Shown: in pieces, positions 1-9,024 of the stretch
Numbering within the stretch: position 1 is the first letter of the stretch
Layout: the number at the start of each line of letters is the position of its first letter
Source of the DNA: an uncultured Eubacteriales bacterium
GTDB lineage: Bacteria > Bacillota > Clostridia > Oscillospirales > Acutalibacteraceae
Assembly (NCBI GenBank): GCA_900315715.1
Contig: ONAH01000134.1
Location: forward strand, 1-45,719
Direction: 5' to 3'
DNA length: 45,719 nt
Notes under the pieces: model-generated
What the model was told of the DNA's origin: nothing
What the model saw: only the letters and a program-made list of their open reading frames with translations
Database searches by the model: none
Program-made: the position numbers and the translations under genes

Positions 1-2447
1 TTATTGTTGCAGGTGTAATAATAGGCATATCTATGGTAATATATGTTGCAAGTATTGCCCGTGAACCTACCGGTATTGACCTGCATAGCGCAAAGCTTAA
101 CGAAACAAGCTATATTTATGTTTACGATAAGCAGGGCAACCCTAAGCAGTATATGCAGCTTTACACATCTGAAAACCGTGTTACGGTAGATTTTGACGAT
201 ATTCCAAAATATATGAAAGACGCCCTTGTATCTATTGAGGATAAGCGTTTTTATGAACATCATGGCGTTGACTGGTATCGTACCGCAGGTGCTATACTTA
301 CGCTTTCGACAGGCGGTTCACAGTTCGGTGGTTCTACATTGACGCAGCAGCTAATCAAGAACATAACAAGCGATAATGAGGTTAGTATTAACCGTAAGCT
401 GAAGGAAATCTTCCGTGCGCTCAATGTTGAACGTGAATTTACAAAAGATGAAATACTTGAAGCCTATTTGAATACCGTAAACTTCGGTGGTAACAATAAC
501 GGAATACAAGCGGCGGCTACTGCATACTTTGACAAGGACGTTAAAGATCTTTCTCTTGCACAGTGTGCGGCAATTGTAGGAATTACACAGAACCCAAGCA
601 GATATAATCCGCTATATTTTCCTGAAGAAAACAAAAAGCGTCGTGAAGATGTACTTTGGGTAATGCTTGATCAGGGAAAGATTACAGAAGAAGAGTACAA
701 AAAGGCAATGGATGAGTCTGCAAACATGACTTTTGTGAATCCAAACAGCTATATTGAAGAGGAAACAGAGCAAGTTGATGTTGAACAGATACAGAACTGG
801 TATATAGAAACAGTATTCAGTGATCTGACACGCGATCTTGCAGAGTATTTAGACATCAGTGAAACGGCTGCTTCAAATAAACTGTACACAGAGGGACTAA
901 AAGTATATTGCGCAATGGATCTTGAGGTACAGGAGCAGATGGAGAATACTATCCGTACGTACCCGTACTTTGCGCCCGGAGCATACCAGGATCTTGAGTG
1001 CGGTTTCTGTATGATGGACTACGACGGCAAGGTTATTGCCATAGTCGGATCAAATAAAGAAAAGCAGGGTAATCTTGAGTGGAACAGAGCAACAGACTCA
1101 GCGCTCCAGCCCGGTTCTACAATCAAGGGTGTATCTGCTTATCCTCTGGCAATAAACAACGGAAATCTCTATTATTCATCACTTGTACACGATGTACCGA
1201 TAGAAGGTTGGTTCCCAGATACAGGAGCGCCTGGTCCGAACAACTGGTACATGAGTTACAGAGGAGATATGCTTCTTCCTGATGCAATCGAAATTTCCGC
1301 AAACGCAACTGTTGCAAATGTATTGAAAGATCTTGTTGATCCAAATGGTCAGGACGGTGTAAGATATAGCTATGACTATGTTACAAACAAGCTTGGCTGG
1401 ACGCACTTAAACTTTGAGATCGACTCTCAGAATATGGCCGGACTTTCAATCGGTGGTTTCAACGGCGGTGCGACAGTTCGTGAGATGGCAAAAGCATACA
1501 CACTCCTTGGAAACGGCGGTAAATCATATAAGCCATATACCTATTATTATGTAACAGACGCTGACGATAATGTAATAATTGATAACAGAGAACAGGATCC
1601 TATTCAGGCACTAACAGAGGAAACTGCTGCTATAATGAACAGACTTCTGAACTATAATATTCAGACAAGCCATAGTACAAACGCAGGAGAAACAAGAATT
1701 GCAGGCTGGGATATTATCGGTAAAACAGGTACAACTGATGCTGACCAGAACAGCTGGTTCTGTGGATGTTCACCGTATTGTGCAGCAGCGATTTGGACAG
1801 GTTACGATACACCTGCGACAGTTCCTGATACTACAATTGCGACAAAGCTTTGGAAAGTTCTTATGGAACAGTATCTGCAAGGCAAGGAGCATAAGGATTA
1901 CAAGTTCCCTGACGGTCTGATAGTTGCCCAGTATTGTCCATATACAGGATTGCTTGCAAATACCTACTGTGGTGCAGGTCATTACGGTTACTATAATAAG
2001 AGCAATCTTCCTATGTACTGCACATATCATTCAGGTTATAATCTTGAATATACAACATGGGGCGAACTCCAGGCAGCTAACCAGGCTAATACTGTAAGTG
2101 AGCAGGCAGTCACATCAAAGTCGGAAGATTATTATGAGTATTATAATGAAGCACCTGTTGTGACAACACCGAACGATGGTACCGGTACGGGAACCGGTGC
2201 GGGTGCAGGCGATATCAACGATGATGTCTATTCGTATGATGAAGATGACGAACCGGTTTACAATGAGAATGAGGTTACAGGTCCGTCAATTGCAGAAGAA
2301 CCTGTAACTCCCGGAGGCGGCGTAGATGTCGGAGGCAATGCTGGCGGTGATGCAGGCGGCGGAAGTGTTGAACCTGCTCCTGCAGGTGGAGATACCGGCG
2401 GCGGTTCTGTTGACGCAGGCGGCGGAGATGCAGCTGCTGATGAATAA
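1..2447 (+). CDS. Class A penicillin-binding protein (PBP1A-type transglycosylase/transpeptidase), 5' partial
   Basis: Bifunctional peptidoglycan synthase that polymerises lipid II and cross-links stem peptides outside the membrane. The reading frame is open from base 3, upstream of the first visible ATG at 33, and encodes the end of a hydrophobic membrane anchor, so the true N-terminus lies outside the window. Counting from the ATG at 33, the GT51 domain carries the EDKRFYEHHG motif (catalytic Glu69) and the GGSTLTQQ motif. The transpeptidase domain has STIK (Ser362-Lys365), SAN (422-424) and KTGT (564-567), so both active sites look intact. After about residue 700 there is an acidic Asp/Tyr stretch and then a Gly/Asp-rich low-complexity tail. 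The gene ends at a strong hairpin. The family call is secure; which PBP paralogue it is cannot be told from this fragment. Confidence 0.95.
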   Translation, partial: IVAGVIIGISMVIYVASIAREPTGIDLHSAKLNETSYIYVYDKQGNPKQYMQLYTSENRVTVDFDDIPKYMKDALVSIEDKRFYEHHGVDWYRTAGAILTLSTGGSQFGGSTLTQQLIKNITSDNEVSINRKLKEIFRALNVEREFTKDEILEAYLNTVNFGGNNNGIQAAATAYFDKDVKDLSLAQCAAIVGITQNPSRYNPLYFPEENKKRREDVLWVMLDQGKITEEEYKKAMDESANMTFVNPNSYIEEETEQVDVEQIQNWYIETVFSDLTRDLAEYLDISETAASNKLYTEGLKVYCAMDLEVQEQMENTIRTYPYFAPGAYQDLECGFCMMDYDGKVIAIVGSNKEKQGNLEWNRATDSALQPGSTIKGVSAYPLAINNGNLYYSSLVHDVPIEGWFPDTGAPGPNNWYMSYRGDMLLPDAIEISANATVANVLKDLVDPNGQDGVRYSYDYVTNKLGWTHLNFEIDSQNMAGLSIGGFNGGATVREMAKAYTLLGNGGKSYKPYTYYYVTDADDNVIIDNREQDPIQALTEETAAIMNRLLNYNIQTSHSTNAGETRIAGWDIIGKTGTTDADQNSWFCGCSPYCAAAIWTGYDTPATVPDTTIATKLWKVLMEQYLQGKEHKDYKFPDGLIVAQYCPYTGLLANTYCGAGHYGYYNKSNLPMYCTYHSGYNLEYTTWGELQAANQANTVSEQAVTSKSEDYYEYYNEAPVVTTPNDGTGTGTGAGAGDINDDVYSYDEDDEPVYNENEVTGPSIAEEPVTPGGGVDVGGNAGGDAGGGSVEPAPAGGDTGGGSVDAGGGDAAADE

Positions 2448-2457
2448 ATAAAAAATT

Positions 2458-2490
2458 CAGACAGCCGTAAGTATTTGCGGCTGTCTGTTT
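2458..2490. terminator. Bidirectional intrinsic terminator between convergent genes
   Basis: A perfect 10-bp stem (2458-2467 with 2478-2487) has a 10-nt loop. It is flanked by an A-run on the left (2448-2455) and a short T-run on the right, so it can stop transcripts of the PBP gene and of the convergent minus-strand gene ending at 2493. Confidence 0.85.
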
Positions 2491-2492
2491 GA

Positions 2493-2897
2493 CTATACTG
2501 AATGTATGCGGATAAGTTTGTCTAATTTTTCGCAAAGAAATGATACCGGGATTGAAAGAAGTCCCCATAGAATACTGTAAAGAAGTGAGATTTGCCCAAG
2601 AATATTGAAGTGCAGATTTGAATAATCCCATATATGCATCTTAAAATGATAGTTAAGAATAAGCCCAAGTATAAATTCAACAGCGGTAATGATAAGTGAT
2701 CCGTAAAGAAATCTTTTTACAAGGTTCATTTGAGTATATCGGGTATAAACTGCATACATTATCATAAAGCATAATCCACCGGTAATAAGCATACTCCAGT
2801 GTGTGTAGCCTCTCCAAAGCAGTTCAATTATTCCATAGGCTGTCCCGCCGGAAGAAAAAAGAATCAAGAATTTTAATAATTTATGCAAAAAAATCAC
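2493..2897 (-). CDS. CmpB-like small integral membrane protein (putative ABC-transporter type IV family)
   Basis: A 134-residue protein that is almost wholly hydrophobic, with about four predicted membrane segments. The early pattern GIIELLWRGYTHWSMLITGG is typical of the CmpB/putative ABC transporter permease family (PF06541), whose function is not established. It lies downstream of the CorC/HlyC-type gene on the same strand. The start used here is a GTG at 2897-2895. It fits the family's usual N-terminus but has no Shine-Dalgarno sequence before it and sits inside the terminator hairpin of the upstream gene. An alternative TTG lies three codons further on. The family call rests on overall pattern and the Trp-Arg-Gly/Trp-Ser-Met motif. 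Confidence 0.75.
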   Translation of the reverse strand: MIFLHKLLKFLILFSSGGTAYGIIELLWRGYTHWSMLITGGLCFMIMYAVYTRYTQMNLVKRFLYGSLIITAVEFILGLILNYHFKMHIWDYSNLHFNILGQISLLYSILWGLLSIPVSFLCEKLDKLIRIHSV

Positions 2898-2928
2898 CGT
2901 TACTATTTTTAGCAGCGGTGATTTTTTT
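2887..2928 (-). terminator. Intrinsic terminator of the CorC/HlyC-type gene, overlapping the next start codon
   Basis: Arms 2916-2928 and 2887-2899 form a 13-bp stem (A-run plus TCACCG paired with CGGTGA plus T-run, read on the minus strand) with a 16-nt loop. Its 5' arm starts at the stop codon of the upstream gene. The 3' arm contains the GTG start of the downstream gene. Confidence 0.85.
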
Positions 2929-4184
2929 TATTCATTAGGTTGTTCGGATTTTTTGATAATTAATTTGTTAATTCTATTATCGTTTACTTCTTTAACGGTA
3001 ATATTGAGTCCGTTTATTTCAACTGTTTGATTGTTCTCAGGGATGATGCCCATGTTCTCAAAAACCCAGCCGCCTACGGACTGGCTTGCGGAATCAACGT
3101 TCTTTTCGGGTATTTCAAAGAGTTCAAGAACGTCTTGAAGCGACATATCTCCGCTTATTTCGTAACTATCGTCGCTGATTTTTTTACACTGTTGTTCTAT
3201 TTCTTCGTCCTCATCCCAGATTTCTCCGACTAACTCTTCAAGCAGGTCTTCCATTGTAGCTATTCCAAGCATACCGCCGTATTCGTCTGCAACAATAGCT
3301 ATATGTATTTGTTTTCGTTTGAAATCCGCAAGCAGTGCAGATAGTTTACGTGTTTTATATACAAAGAAAGGCGGTTGTATAAGTTGGTTTAAGTCGGGTT
3401 TTTCGCCTTTTGCAAGAATTTCAAGGTAATCTCTTGTGTGAAGTATTCCAACAATATTGTCAATACTGTCCTTATAAACTGGTATTCTTGAATATCTTTC
3501 GTTGATAATGGAATTTGTAATGTCTTTGATGTCGTCATCGATATCAATAGAGAGAACGTCAACTCTTGGTGTAAGTATTTCAAGAACGGTTTTTTCGTCA
3601 AACTCTAAAGCGGATTGTACCATTTCGCTTTCGGCTTCTTCAAGAACGCCCTCTTCTTCAATGGATTCAATAATAAATTTAAGTTCGTCCTCAGTTACGG
3701 ACGGAGTGTTGTTCTTGTTTCCTGCAAGCTTCATCGCAAGTGCATTAATTTTAATGAAAAGCATTGATAGCGGTGTTAGTATTATCATTAAGAAATATAC
3801 AATTCCGGAAAACTCTACGGCAAGCTTTTCGCTGTTTTCTTTTGCGTAGCATTTTGGAATAATCTCTCCGAATGTAAGTATTACTAAAGTTAATAAACCA
3901 GTGCTGATTGCCGCACCGTAATTACCCCATATTTTTGTACATAAAATAGTAGCAAGTGACGATGCCGCGATATTAACGATGTTATTACCGATAAGCAGAG
4001 TTGTAATGGTTTTCTCATATTTATCAAGAAACTTGAGTGCAGTAGAACTTCCTTTAACATCGTTTTCCTGCATATATTGCAGCCTTGCCCTGCTGCACGC
4101 ATTTATTGCTGTTTCCATAGAACTGAAAAACGAAGAGAAAACAACCAGTATCACAATGGATACCAGCATTATTATATCTGTCAT
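2928..4184 (-). CDS. Hemolysin/CorC-family (CNNM-like) membrane protein with CBS pair
   Basis: A 418-residue membrane protein. Residues 1 to about 185 form a DUF21/CNNM-type transmembrane domain. Residues ~200-325 form a pair of CBS domains (ending with the DEYGGMLGIATMEDLLEELV motif). Residues ~335-410 form a CorC_HlyC/transporter-associated domain. Relatives are linked to Mg2+ or Co2+ export and magnesium homeostasis, with the CBS pair sensing adenine nucleotides; whether this one transports Mg2+ is inference. The ATG start at 4184 is preceded on the minus strand by a good ribosome binding site (ATGAGGT). It is transcribed divergently from tepA and followed by an intrinsic terminator. Confidence 0.93.
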   Translation of the reverse strand: MTDIIMLVSIVILVVFSSFFSSMETAINACSRARLQYMQENDVKGSSTALKFLDKYEKTITTLLIGNNIVNIAASSLATILCTKIWGNYGAAISTGLLTLVILTFGEIIPKCYAKENSEKLAVEFSGIVYFLMIILTPLSMLFIKINALAMKLAGNKNNTPSVTEDELKFIIESIEEEGVLEEAESEMVQSALEFDEKTVLEILTPRVDVLSIDIDDDIKDITNSIINERYSRIPVYKDSIDNIVGILHTRDYLEILAKGEKPDLNQLIQPPFFVYKTRKLSALLADFKRKQIHIAIVADEYGGMLGIATMEDLLEELVGEIWDEDEEIEQQCKKISDDSYEISGDMSLQDVLELFEIPEKNVDSASQSVGGWVFENMGIIPENNQTVEINGLNITVKEVNDNRINKLIIKKSEQPNE

Positions 4185-4297
4185 ATTTGTTACCTCATAG
4201 ATTAGTTTAATTTAGCATACAATACTTAAATAAAAATATAATTACTCAAGAGAAAAAAAGCCTTATAATGTGCCGGAATAATAAAAAACACCTATGA

Positions 4298-4314
4298 TTA
4301 TGATATTATCATAA
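4298..4314. promoter_or_regulatory. Perfect 8-1-8 inverted repeat in the divergent intergenic region
   Basis: TTATGATA-T-TATCATAA is a perfect dyad with a one-base centre, lying between the minus-strand CorC-type gene and plus-strand tepA. Its symmetry and A/T content resemble Fur/PerR-type operators, but no regulator is identifiable here. It may be chance in A/T-rich sequence. Confidence 0.35.
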
Positions 4315-4378
4315 CTTTATTACGAAATTGTTACAAAAAGGCTTATAAAAAAGTTTAAATGTTTTTTATTTTAATATC

Positions 4379-4407
4379 TTGTATCATTTTGTTAATAATG
4401 GTATAAT
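4379..4407 (+). promoter_or_regulatory. Sigma-A-type promoter of tepA (extended -10)
   Basis: TATAAT at 4402-4407 is preceded by TG at 4399-4400 (extended -10), with a weak -35 (TTGTAT, 4379-4384) at 17-bp spacing. Transcription would start near 4414. That makes the ATG at 4413 unusable and favours the tepA start at 4461. Confidence 0.7.
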
Positions 4408-4460
4408 GTAGAATGTATGATAATACCCCACAGAGAAACAATAAATCTGAGGTGTGTATT

Positions 4461-5186
4461 ATGTACAATAACGGTGATATTATTTCAAAGGATAAGGAAA
4501 CAAAAAAACGTTCCGGAAAATCCGAGAAGAAGTCTGAAGATACAGTACCTGATGAGGAAATAGAGAGGTCGGGTTCGGTGACTGTAAACGGCAAGGATTG
4601 TCGGATATATTGTCTGACTGTGATAGGGGAGATAGAGGGGCATATAGAATCGCCGCCCCAAAATAAGACCACAAAGTATGAGCATGTGATACCGCGTCTT
4701 GTATCGATAGAAGAAGATAGTGACATAGACGGATTACTTGTGATACTGAACACAGTGGGAGGAGATATAGAGGCGGGCCTTGCGATAGCTGAGCTAATGG
4801 CAGGAATGACAAAGCCGACGGTGTCGCTTGTATTGGGGGGCGGTCACTCAATAGGAGTACCGCTTGCGGTAGCTGCGAAGTATTCGTTCATAGCGCCGAG
4901 TGCGTCAATGACCATACACCCTGTCAGGACAACCGGATTAACGCTTGGGGTTAGACAGTCGTTTGAATACTTTCAGCGAATGCAGCAGAGGATAAACAAT
5001 TTTGTTGCGGAGAATTCACGAATAACAGCAGAGAGATACAACAGTCTTGTAATGACGACAGGAGAACTTGTAATGGACGTGGGAACAGTGCTTGAAGGCA
5101 GACGTGCGGTTGATGAGGGGTTGATAGATAGCGTTGGAAATCTAAGCCTTGCACTGAAAAAGCTCAGAGAAATGATAAGCGGCTGA
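4461..5186 (+). CDS. tepA: ClpP-like serine protease TepA (translocation-enhancing protein family)
   Basis: A ClpP-fold cytoplasmic serine protease of the TepA group. In Bacillus subtilis the homologue lies beside spoIIIE, as it does here apart from the inserted uppP. I chose the ATG at 4461 because GAGGTG at 4449-4454 precedes it at good spacing. The in-frame ATG at 4413 coincides with the predicted transcription start. The product is 241 residues: a charged Lys/Ser/Glu N-terminus (1-40), then the ClpP fold. The nucleophile Ser130 lies in GGGHSIGVPLAV and His153 in SMTIHPV. It lacks the usual ClpP N-terminal loop and is not next to an ATPase gene. Substrates are unknown; the translocation role comes from limited B. 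subtilis work. Confidence 0.9.
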   Translation: MYNNGDIISKDKETKKRSGKSEKKSEDTVPDEEIERSGSVTVNGKDCRIYCLTVIGEIEGHIESPPQNKTTKYEHVIPRLVSIEEDSDIDGLLVILNTVGGDIEAGLAIAELMAGMTKPTVSLVLGGGHSIGVPLAVAAKYSFIAPSASMTIHPVRTTGLTLGVRQSFEYFQRMQQRINNFVAENSRITAERYNSLVMTTGELVMDVGTVLEGRRAVDEGLIDSVGNLSLALKKLREMISG

Positions 5187-5192
5187 CTTAAA

Positions 5193-5229
5193 GGGATTTT
5201 CGATTATTCAAAGATATTCGAAAAATCCC
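5193..5229 (+). terminator. Hairpin after tepA without a T-run
   Basis: Arms 5193-5203 and 5218-5229 pair (GGGATTTTCGA with TCGAAAAATCCC, one extra A). No T-tract follows, so it may be a weak terminator or an mRNA-stabilising or processing hairpin between tepA and uppP. Confidence 0.4.
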
Positions 5230-5299
5230 GTACATATAATAATATCACAGTTACTGTATAGCGGAGTAATCCGAATTTCATAAAAAGGAGTACATAGTT

Positions 5300-6259
5300 A
5301 TGGATCTAATTCAGGCAATAATACTGGGAATAGTTCAAGGGCTGACGGAGTTTCTCCCCGTAAGCAGCAGCGGACATCTGACGATATTTCAGCATATCAT
5401 GGGAATAGATATGGAGGGCAACCTGTTTTTCAATGTAATGCTGCATGTCGGAACGCTTTTAGCGGTATGTGCCGTATATTATAAGCTGATAATAAGACTG
5501 ATTAAGGCTTTTATCGGACTGATTAAAGATATTTTTACGGGAAAGTTCAAGTGGAGTGCGATGGACGGTGATAAAAACCTGCTTGTGATGCTTGTTATCG
5601 GACTATTTCCGTTGTTTCTGTTGTTTGTACCGATACCGGGTGCAGGCGGACTTAACGGAAAAGACCTTGCAGAGGTATGGCAGGGCAATTCCGGGTATTT
5701 TATGGTAACAGGATTCGCCGAACTTGCAACAAGTATTCTTTTGTGGGTAGGCATAAAAGCTATGGAAAACACGAAGCAGAGATCTACAAACGTACTCAAA
5801 GAACCCGGCAGAAGAAGAATGAAAACGATTGACGCAGTATGTGTAGGCCTTACACAGTGTATGGCGGCAGTATTTCCCGGATTGTCACGTTCGGGCTCAA
5901 CGCTTGCAATGGGAGAGTTGAGAGGACTTAATAAGCAGGTTGCACTTGACTATACATTTGTACTTGGAATACCGTCGATAATGGCAGCCGCACTGTTGGA
6001 AGGCAAAGAGGCAATAGAAGCACAGGGTACTCAGGATACATTTGCAATAAGTACCGGATCGATGATTGCCGGTATGATAACTGCAATGATAGTAGGATTT
6101 TTTGCGATCAAGTTGTTTAAGTGGATGCTTGCAAAGGAGAGAACAGGTGTATTTGTAGTTTACACCGCACTGATAGGTATTGCTATAATTGCAATAAGCG
6201 CTGTGGAGCTTTTTGCAGGGAAAAATATTTTTAACGGAGCGGCTCTTACTTTTGGATAA
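5300..6259 (+). CDS. uppP: Undecaprenyl-diphosphate phosphatase UppP (BacA)
   Basis: An integral membrane enzyme that recycles undecaprenyl pyrophosphate to the monophosphate carrier used for peptidoglycan and other envelope polymers; overproduction gives bacitracin resistance in other bacteria. The 319-residue product has the two family signatures: QGLTEFLPVSSSGHL near residues 14-28 and PGLSRSGST near residue 195. Several hydrophobic segments follow each. It is somewhat longer than common homologues (about 270) because of an expanded central loop. AAAAAGGAG precedes the ATG. It sits between tepA and ftsK, a conserved adjacent pair in Bacillus, so it may be a lineage-specific insertion into that locus. 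The 14-base gap to ftsK suggests cotranscription. Confidence 0.96.
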   Translation: MDLIQAIILGIVQGLTEFLPVSSSGHLTIFQHIMGIDMEGNLFFNVMLHVGTLLAVCAVYYKLIIRLIKAFIGLIKDIFTGKFKWSAMDGDKNLLVMLVIGLFPLFLLFVPIPGAGGLNGKDLAEVWQGNSGYFMVTGFAELATSILLWVGIKAMENTKQRSTNVLKEPGRRRMKTIDAVCVGLTQCMAAVFPGLSRSGSTLAMGELRGLNKQVALDYTFVLGIPSIMAAALLEGKEAIEAQGTQDTFAISTGSMIAGMITAMIVGFFAIKLFKWMLAKERTGVFVVYTALIGIAIIAISAVELFAGKNIFNGAALTFG

Positions 6260-6273
6260 TGGGGTGAAGGTAG

Positions 6274-9024
6274 TTGGCTGAGGAAAAGAAAAAGAAATTA
6301 AGTAAAAAGACAACCGATAAGAAGGAAAATGTAAAAATAGAGAAAAGTGTAAAAAAAGAACAAAGTAAACCTGTACTCAGCGATGAGGAGATACTTGCAA
6401 GAACTCAGAGAAGATCTTTGATAATGTTTATATCGGCAGTTATTCTAACGGCAGTAATATTTATACCGGGTGATCTTGTATGGCTGTGGCTGCATAATTC
6501 TATAAGGGGAATGTTCAGCTTTTTGGCACTGTTTTGGCCGTTGCTGTTGTTGTTTCTTGCGATTGCCGAAATGTTAGATACAACTATACCAAAACTGTGG
6601 TGGAGAACAGGCTTTATTGCAGGTATGGTGACAGCGCTCAACGCTCTTATCTATATATATACCTTTGATGAGGACAAAAACATTAAGCAGGTACTTGCGG
6701 AAGGTGTTTTGTATAAGGGCGGCGGTGTATGGGGATATATTTTCGGTATGCCGTTTGTTAAGCTGTTCGGTATAACGCCTGCAAGGATACTGATAATACT
6801 TGTTTTGGTGGTACTGGCGGTATTTGCGCTTGATATTCCTGTAAAGAAATTATATACATATCTGTTTGACCATGCAGCGGATTGGTTCAAAGGTGTTGCA
6901 AGAGATTTCAAGAGGAGTAATGCAAAAAGAAATCCTGTTAAGGTTGCAGACGACGCTTATTTTGACGAAGATTATGATGAGTACGACTTAAACGAACCCG
7001 ATCAGGTTAGAGGAAGCGATCTTGACGATAACAAAGAAACATATGACAGTGAAAACCCGTCTGAGCTATATGATGCAGAAGATGAGGAAGATGAATTACA
7101 AGAGGCTGATATTGACGCTGTGCATGAATTGTTTGAAGAAGATGATACAGGAGAGAATGAACAAGAATACAGCATTGATATAGATATAGAAGAACCGGCC
7201 GTAGATGAGAGTAAGTCCGATGCAGAAGATTATACCGACAGCGAACTTACGGACGGATTGTTTGACGACGTACTGTTTGACGATGATCAGCCCGATGCGT
7301 CTAAGGTAGCACAGAAAATATCAATGAAGAAACAGAATCCGGTAAAGTCGGATCCTATGCAGAAGCAGTTTGATCCTCAGACAGTTCCGGTAAAGAACGA
7401 TATCAGCGGTGTACTGAGGAAACCGCAGTCAGCGCCGGTCAATTCTCCAAAGCCGAAACCAAAATATAAGTATCCGCCTGTTACGCTGCTTTCGGAAAGC
7501 GTACGCAGCAAGGTAAGCTATAAAGCGGAATTAAAAGAGAGTGCGCAAAGATTGATCGATACACTGGACAGTTTTTCTGTTGGAGCAAAGATAGTCGGAT
7601 ATTGCAGAGGCCCGTCGATTACACGATATGAGATCAAGCCTGCACCAGGAGTAAAGATCGCACGAATTACAAGTCTTTCTGATGATATTGCGCTTGGACT
7701 TGCCGCAGACGCAGTAAGAATAGAAGCGCCGATTCCCGGAAAGCCTGCAATAGGAATTGAAGTTCCGAATAAAACCGTTACCTCTGTAACGATGCGCGAA
7801 CTTATCGACTCAGATGAGTTTAGAAACCACAAGAGCAAGCTTGCCTGTGTGTTGGGCAGAGATGTATCCGATCAGATAGTAGTAATGGATCTTGCAAGTA
7901 TGCCTCATTTGCTGATTGCAGGTACAACAGGATCGGGTAAATCTGTTTGTGTAAACTCAATACTAATGAGTATATTGTTTAAGGCTTCACCCGATGAAGT
8001 AAAAATGATAATGATTGATCCTAAGATGGTTGAGTTTACAAAATATAAGGGAATTCCACATTTGCTTGTACCGGTAGTTACGGATCAGAAGAAGTCAGCG
8101 GGAGCACTCAACTGGGCTGTAAAGGAGATGGAGGAGCGTTACAACGAATTTTCAATGCACAATGTAAAGGACATCGACAGCTACAACGCATTGGTTGAAA
8201 GAAACCTTTTGGAGTATCCCGACGAAGAATACAACGAGGAACAGGAAAAACAGGATAATGGCGAAGTGGTAAACGGAGAGTATATTCCGCCAATGGCAAG
8301 AAAGAAAATGCCAAAAATAGTCATAGCGATAGATGAGCTTGCTGATTTGATGATGGTAGCACCCGGAGAAGTCGAAGAGTCTATTTGCCGACTTGCACAG
8401 AAAGCGAGAGCCGCAGGAATGCACCTTGTTATAGCAACGCAGCGACCAAGCGTTAATATCATCACAGGTGTAATCAAGGCTAATATTCCGAGCCGTATTT
8501 CACTGAAGGTTGCGTCAGCTGTTGACTCAAAAACCATACTTGATATGGGCGGAGGAGAAAAGCTGATCGGAAAGGGCGATATGCTTTTCAAACCTGTTGA
8601 AGCTCCAAAGCCGCTGAGAGTTCAGGGAGGATTTTCTTCCGATGCGGACATAGAGGCGGTAACAAATTATATCAAGCAGCATGCATCTTCCGAATATGAC
8701 GATAGTATTGTAGAGGAAATAGATCGAATTGCAGAGGAGAGCATAAACATCAAGGGAGGGCCTAAATCAGGCGGTTCCGACGATGATAGTTTTGACGATG
8801 TAGATCCAATGCTTGAACAGGCGATTGATATAGTTGTAAACGCAGGACAGGCAAGTACATCGCTTCTGCAAAGAAAACTTAAAGTAGGCTATGCCCGTGC
8901 AGGACGTATGATTGATACTATGGAACAAATGGGAATAGTCGGCCCCCATGAGGGAAGCAAGTCAAGAAAAGTGCTTATCACTCCTCAGCAGAATATGGAA
9001 CGTAAGTTGAATAAAAATGGATGA
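6274..9024 (+). CDS. ftsK: DNA translocase FtsK/SpoIIIE
   Basis: A membrane-anchored hexameric ATPase that pumps chromosomal DNA through the closing septum (FtsK) or into the forespore (SpoIIIE). The start is TTG at 6274 behind GGGGTGAAGG. The 916 residues comprise a Lys-rich N-terminus, four membrane segments (about 47-66, 83-99, 112-129, 170-187), a strongly acidic Asp/Glu linker (about 225-345) and the alpha/beta motor. The motor has Walker A GTTGSGKS at 550-557 and Walker B-like VIAIDELADLMM. The C-terminal winged-helix gamma domain (about 845-908) reads DNA polarity sequences. A short acidic insertion (near YPDEEYNEEQEKQDNGE) lies inside the motor. The 3' end overlaps the next gene by 8 bases, indicating translational coupling. 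FtsK and SpoIIIE cannot be separated by sequence alone. Confidence 0.97.
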   Translation: MAEEKKKKLSKKTTDKKENVKIEKSVKKEQSKPVLSDEEILARTQRRSLIMFISAVILTAVIFIPGDLVWLWLHNSIRGMFSFLALFWPLLLLFLAIAEMLDTTIPKLWWRTGFIAGMVTALNALIYIYTFDEDKNIKQVLAEGVLYKGGGVWGYIFGMPFVKLFGITPARILIILVLVVLAVFALDIPVKKLYTYLFDHAADWFKGVARDFKRSNAKRNPVKVADDAYFDEDYDEYDLNEPDQVRGSDLDDNKETYDSENPSELYDAEDEEDELQEADIDAVHELFEEDDTGENEQEYSIDIDIEEPAVDESKSDAEDYTDSELTDGLFDDVLFDDDQPDASKVAQKISMKKQNPVKSDPMQKQFDPQTVPVKNDISGVLRKPQSAPVNSPKPKPKYKYPPVTLLSESVRSKVSYKAELKESAQRLIDTLDSFSVGAKIVGYCRGPSITRYEIKPAPGVKIARITSLSDDIALGLAADAVRIEAPIPGKPAIGIEVPNKTVTSVTMRELIDSDEFRNHKSKLACVLGRDVSDQIVVMDLASMPHLLIAGTTGSGKSVCVNSILMSILFKASPDEVKMIMIDPKMVEFTKYKGIPHLLVPVVTDQKKSAGALNWAVKEMEERYNEFSMHNVKDIDSYNALVERNLLEYPDEEYNEEQEKQDNGEVVNGEYIPPMARKKMPKIVIAIDELADLMMVAPGEVEESICRLAQKARAAGMHLVIATQRPSVNIITGVIKANIPSRISLKVASAVDSKTILDMGGGEKLIGKGDMLFKPVEAPKPLRVQGGFSSDADIEAVTNYIKQHASSEYDDSIVEEIDRIAEESINIKGGPKSGGSDDDSFDDVDPMLEQAIDIVVNAGQASTSLLQRKLKVGYARAGRMIDTMEQMGIVGPHEGSKSRKVLITPQQNMERKLNKNG

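Noticed and set aside
4413-4460. Upstream ATG extension of tepA
   Set aside because: The ATG at 4413 coincides with the predicted transcription start and has no ribosome binding site, while 4461 has GAGGTG.
8181-8591. Antisense open frame opposite the ftsK motor
   Set aside because: A shadow of the conserved motor domain; no independent support.
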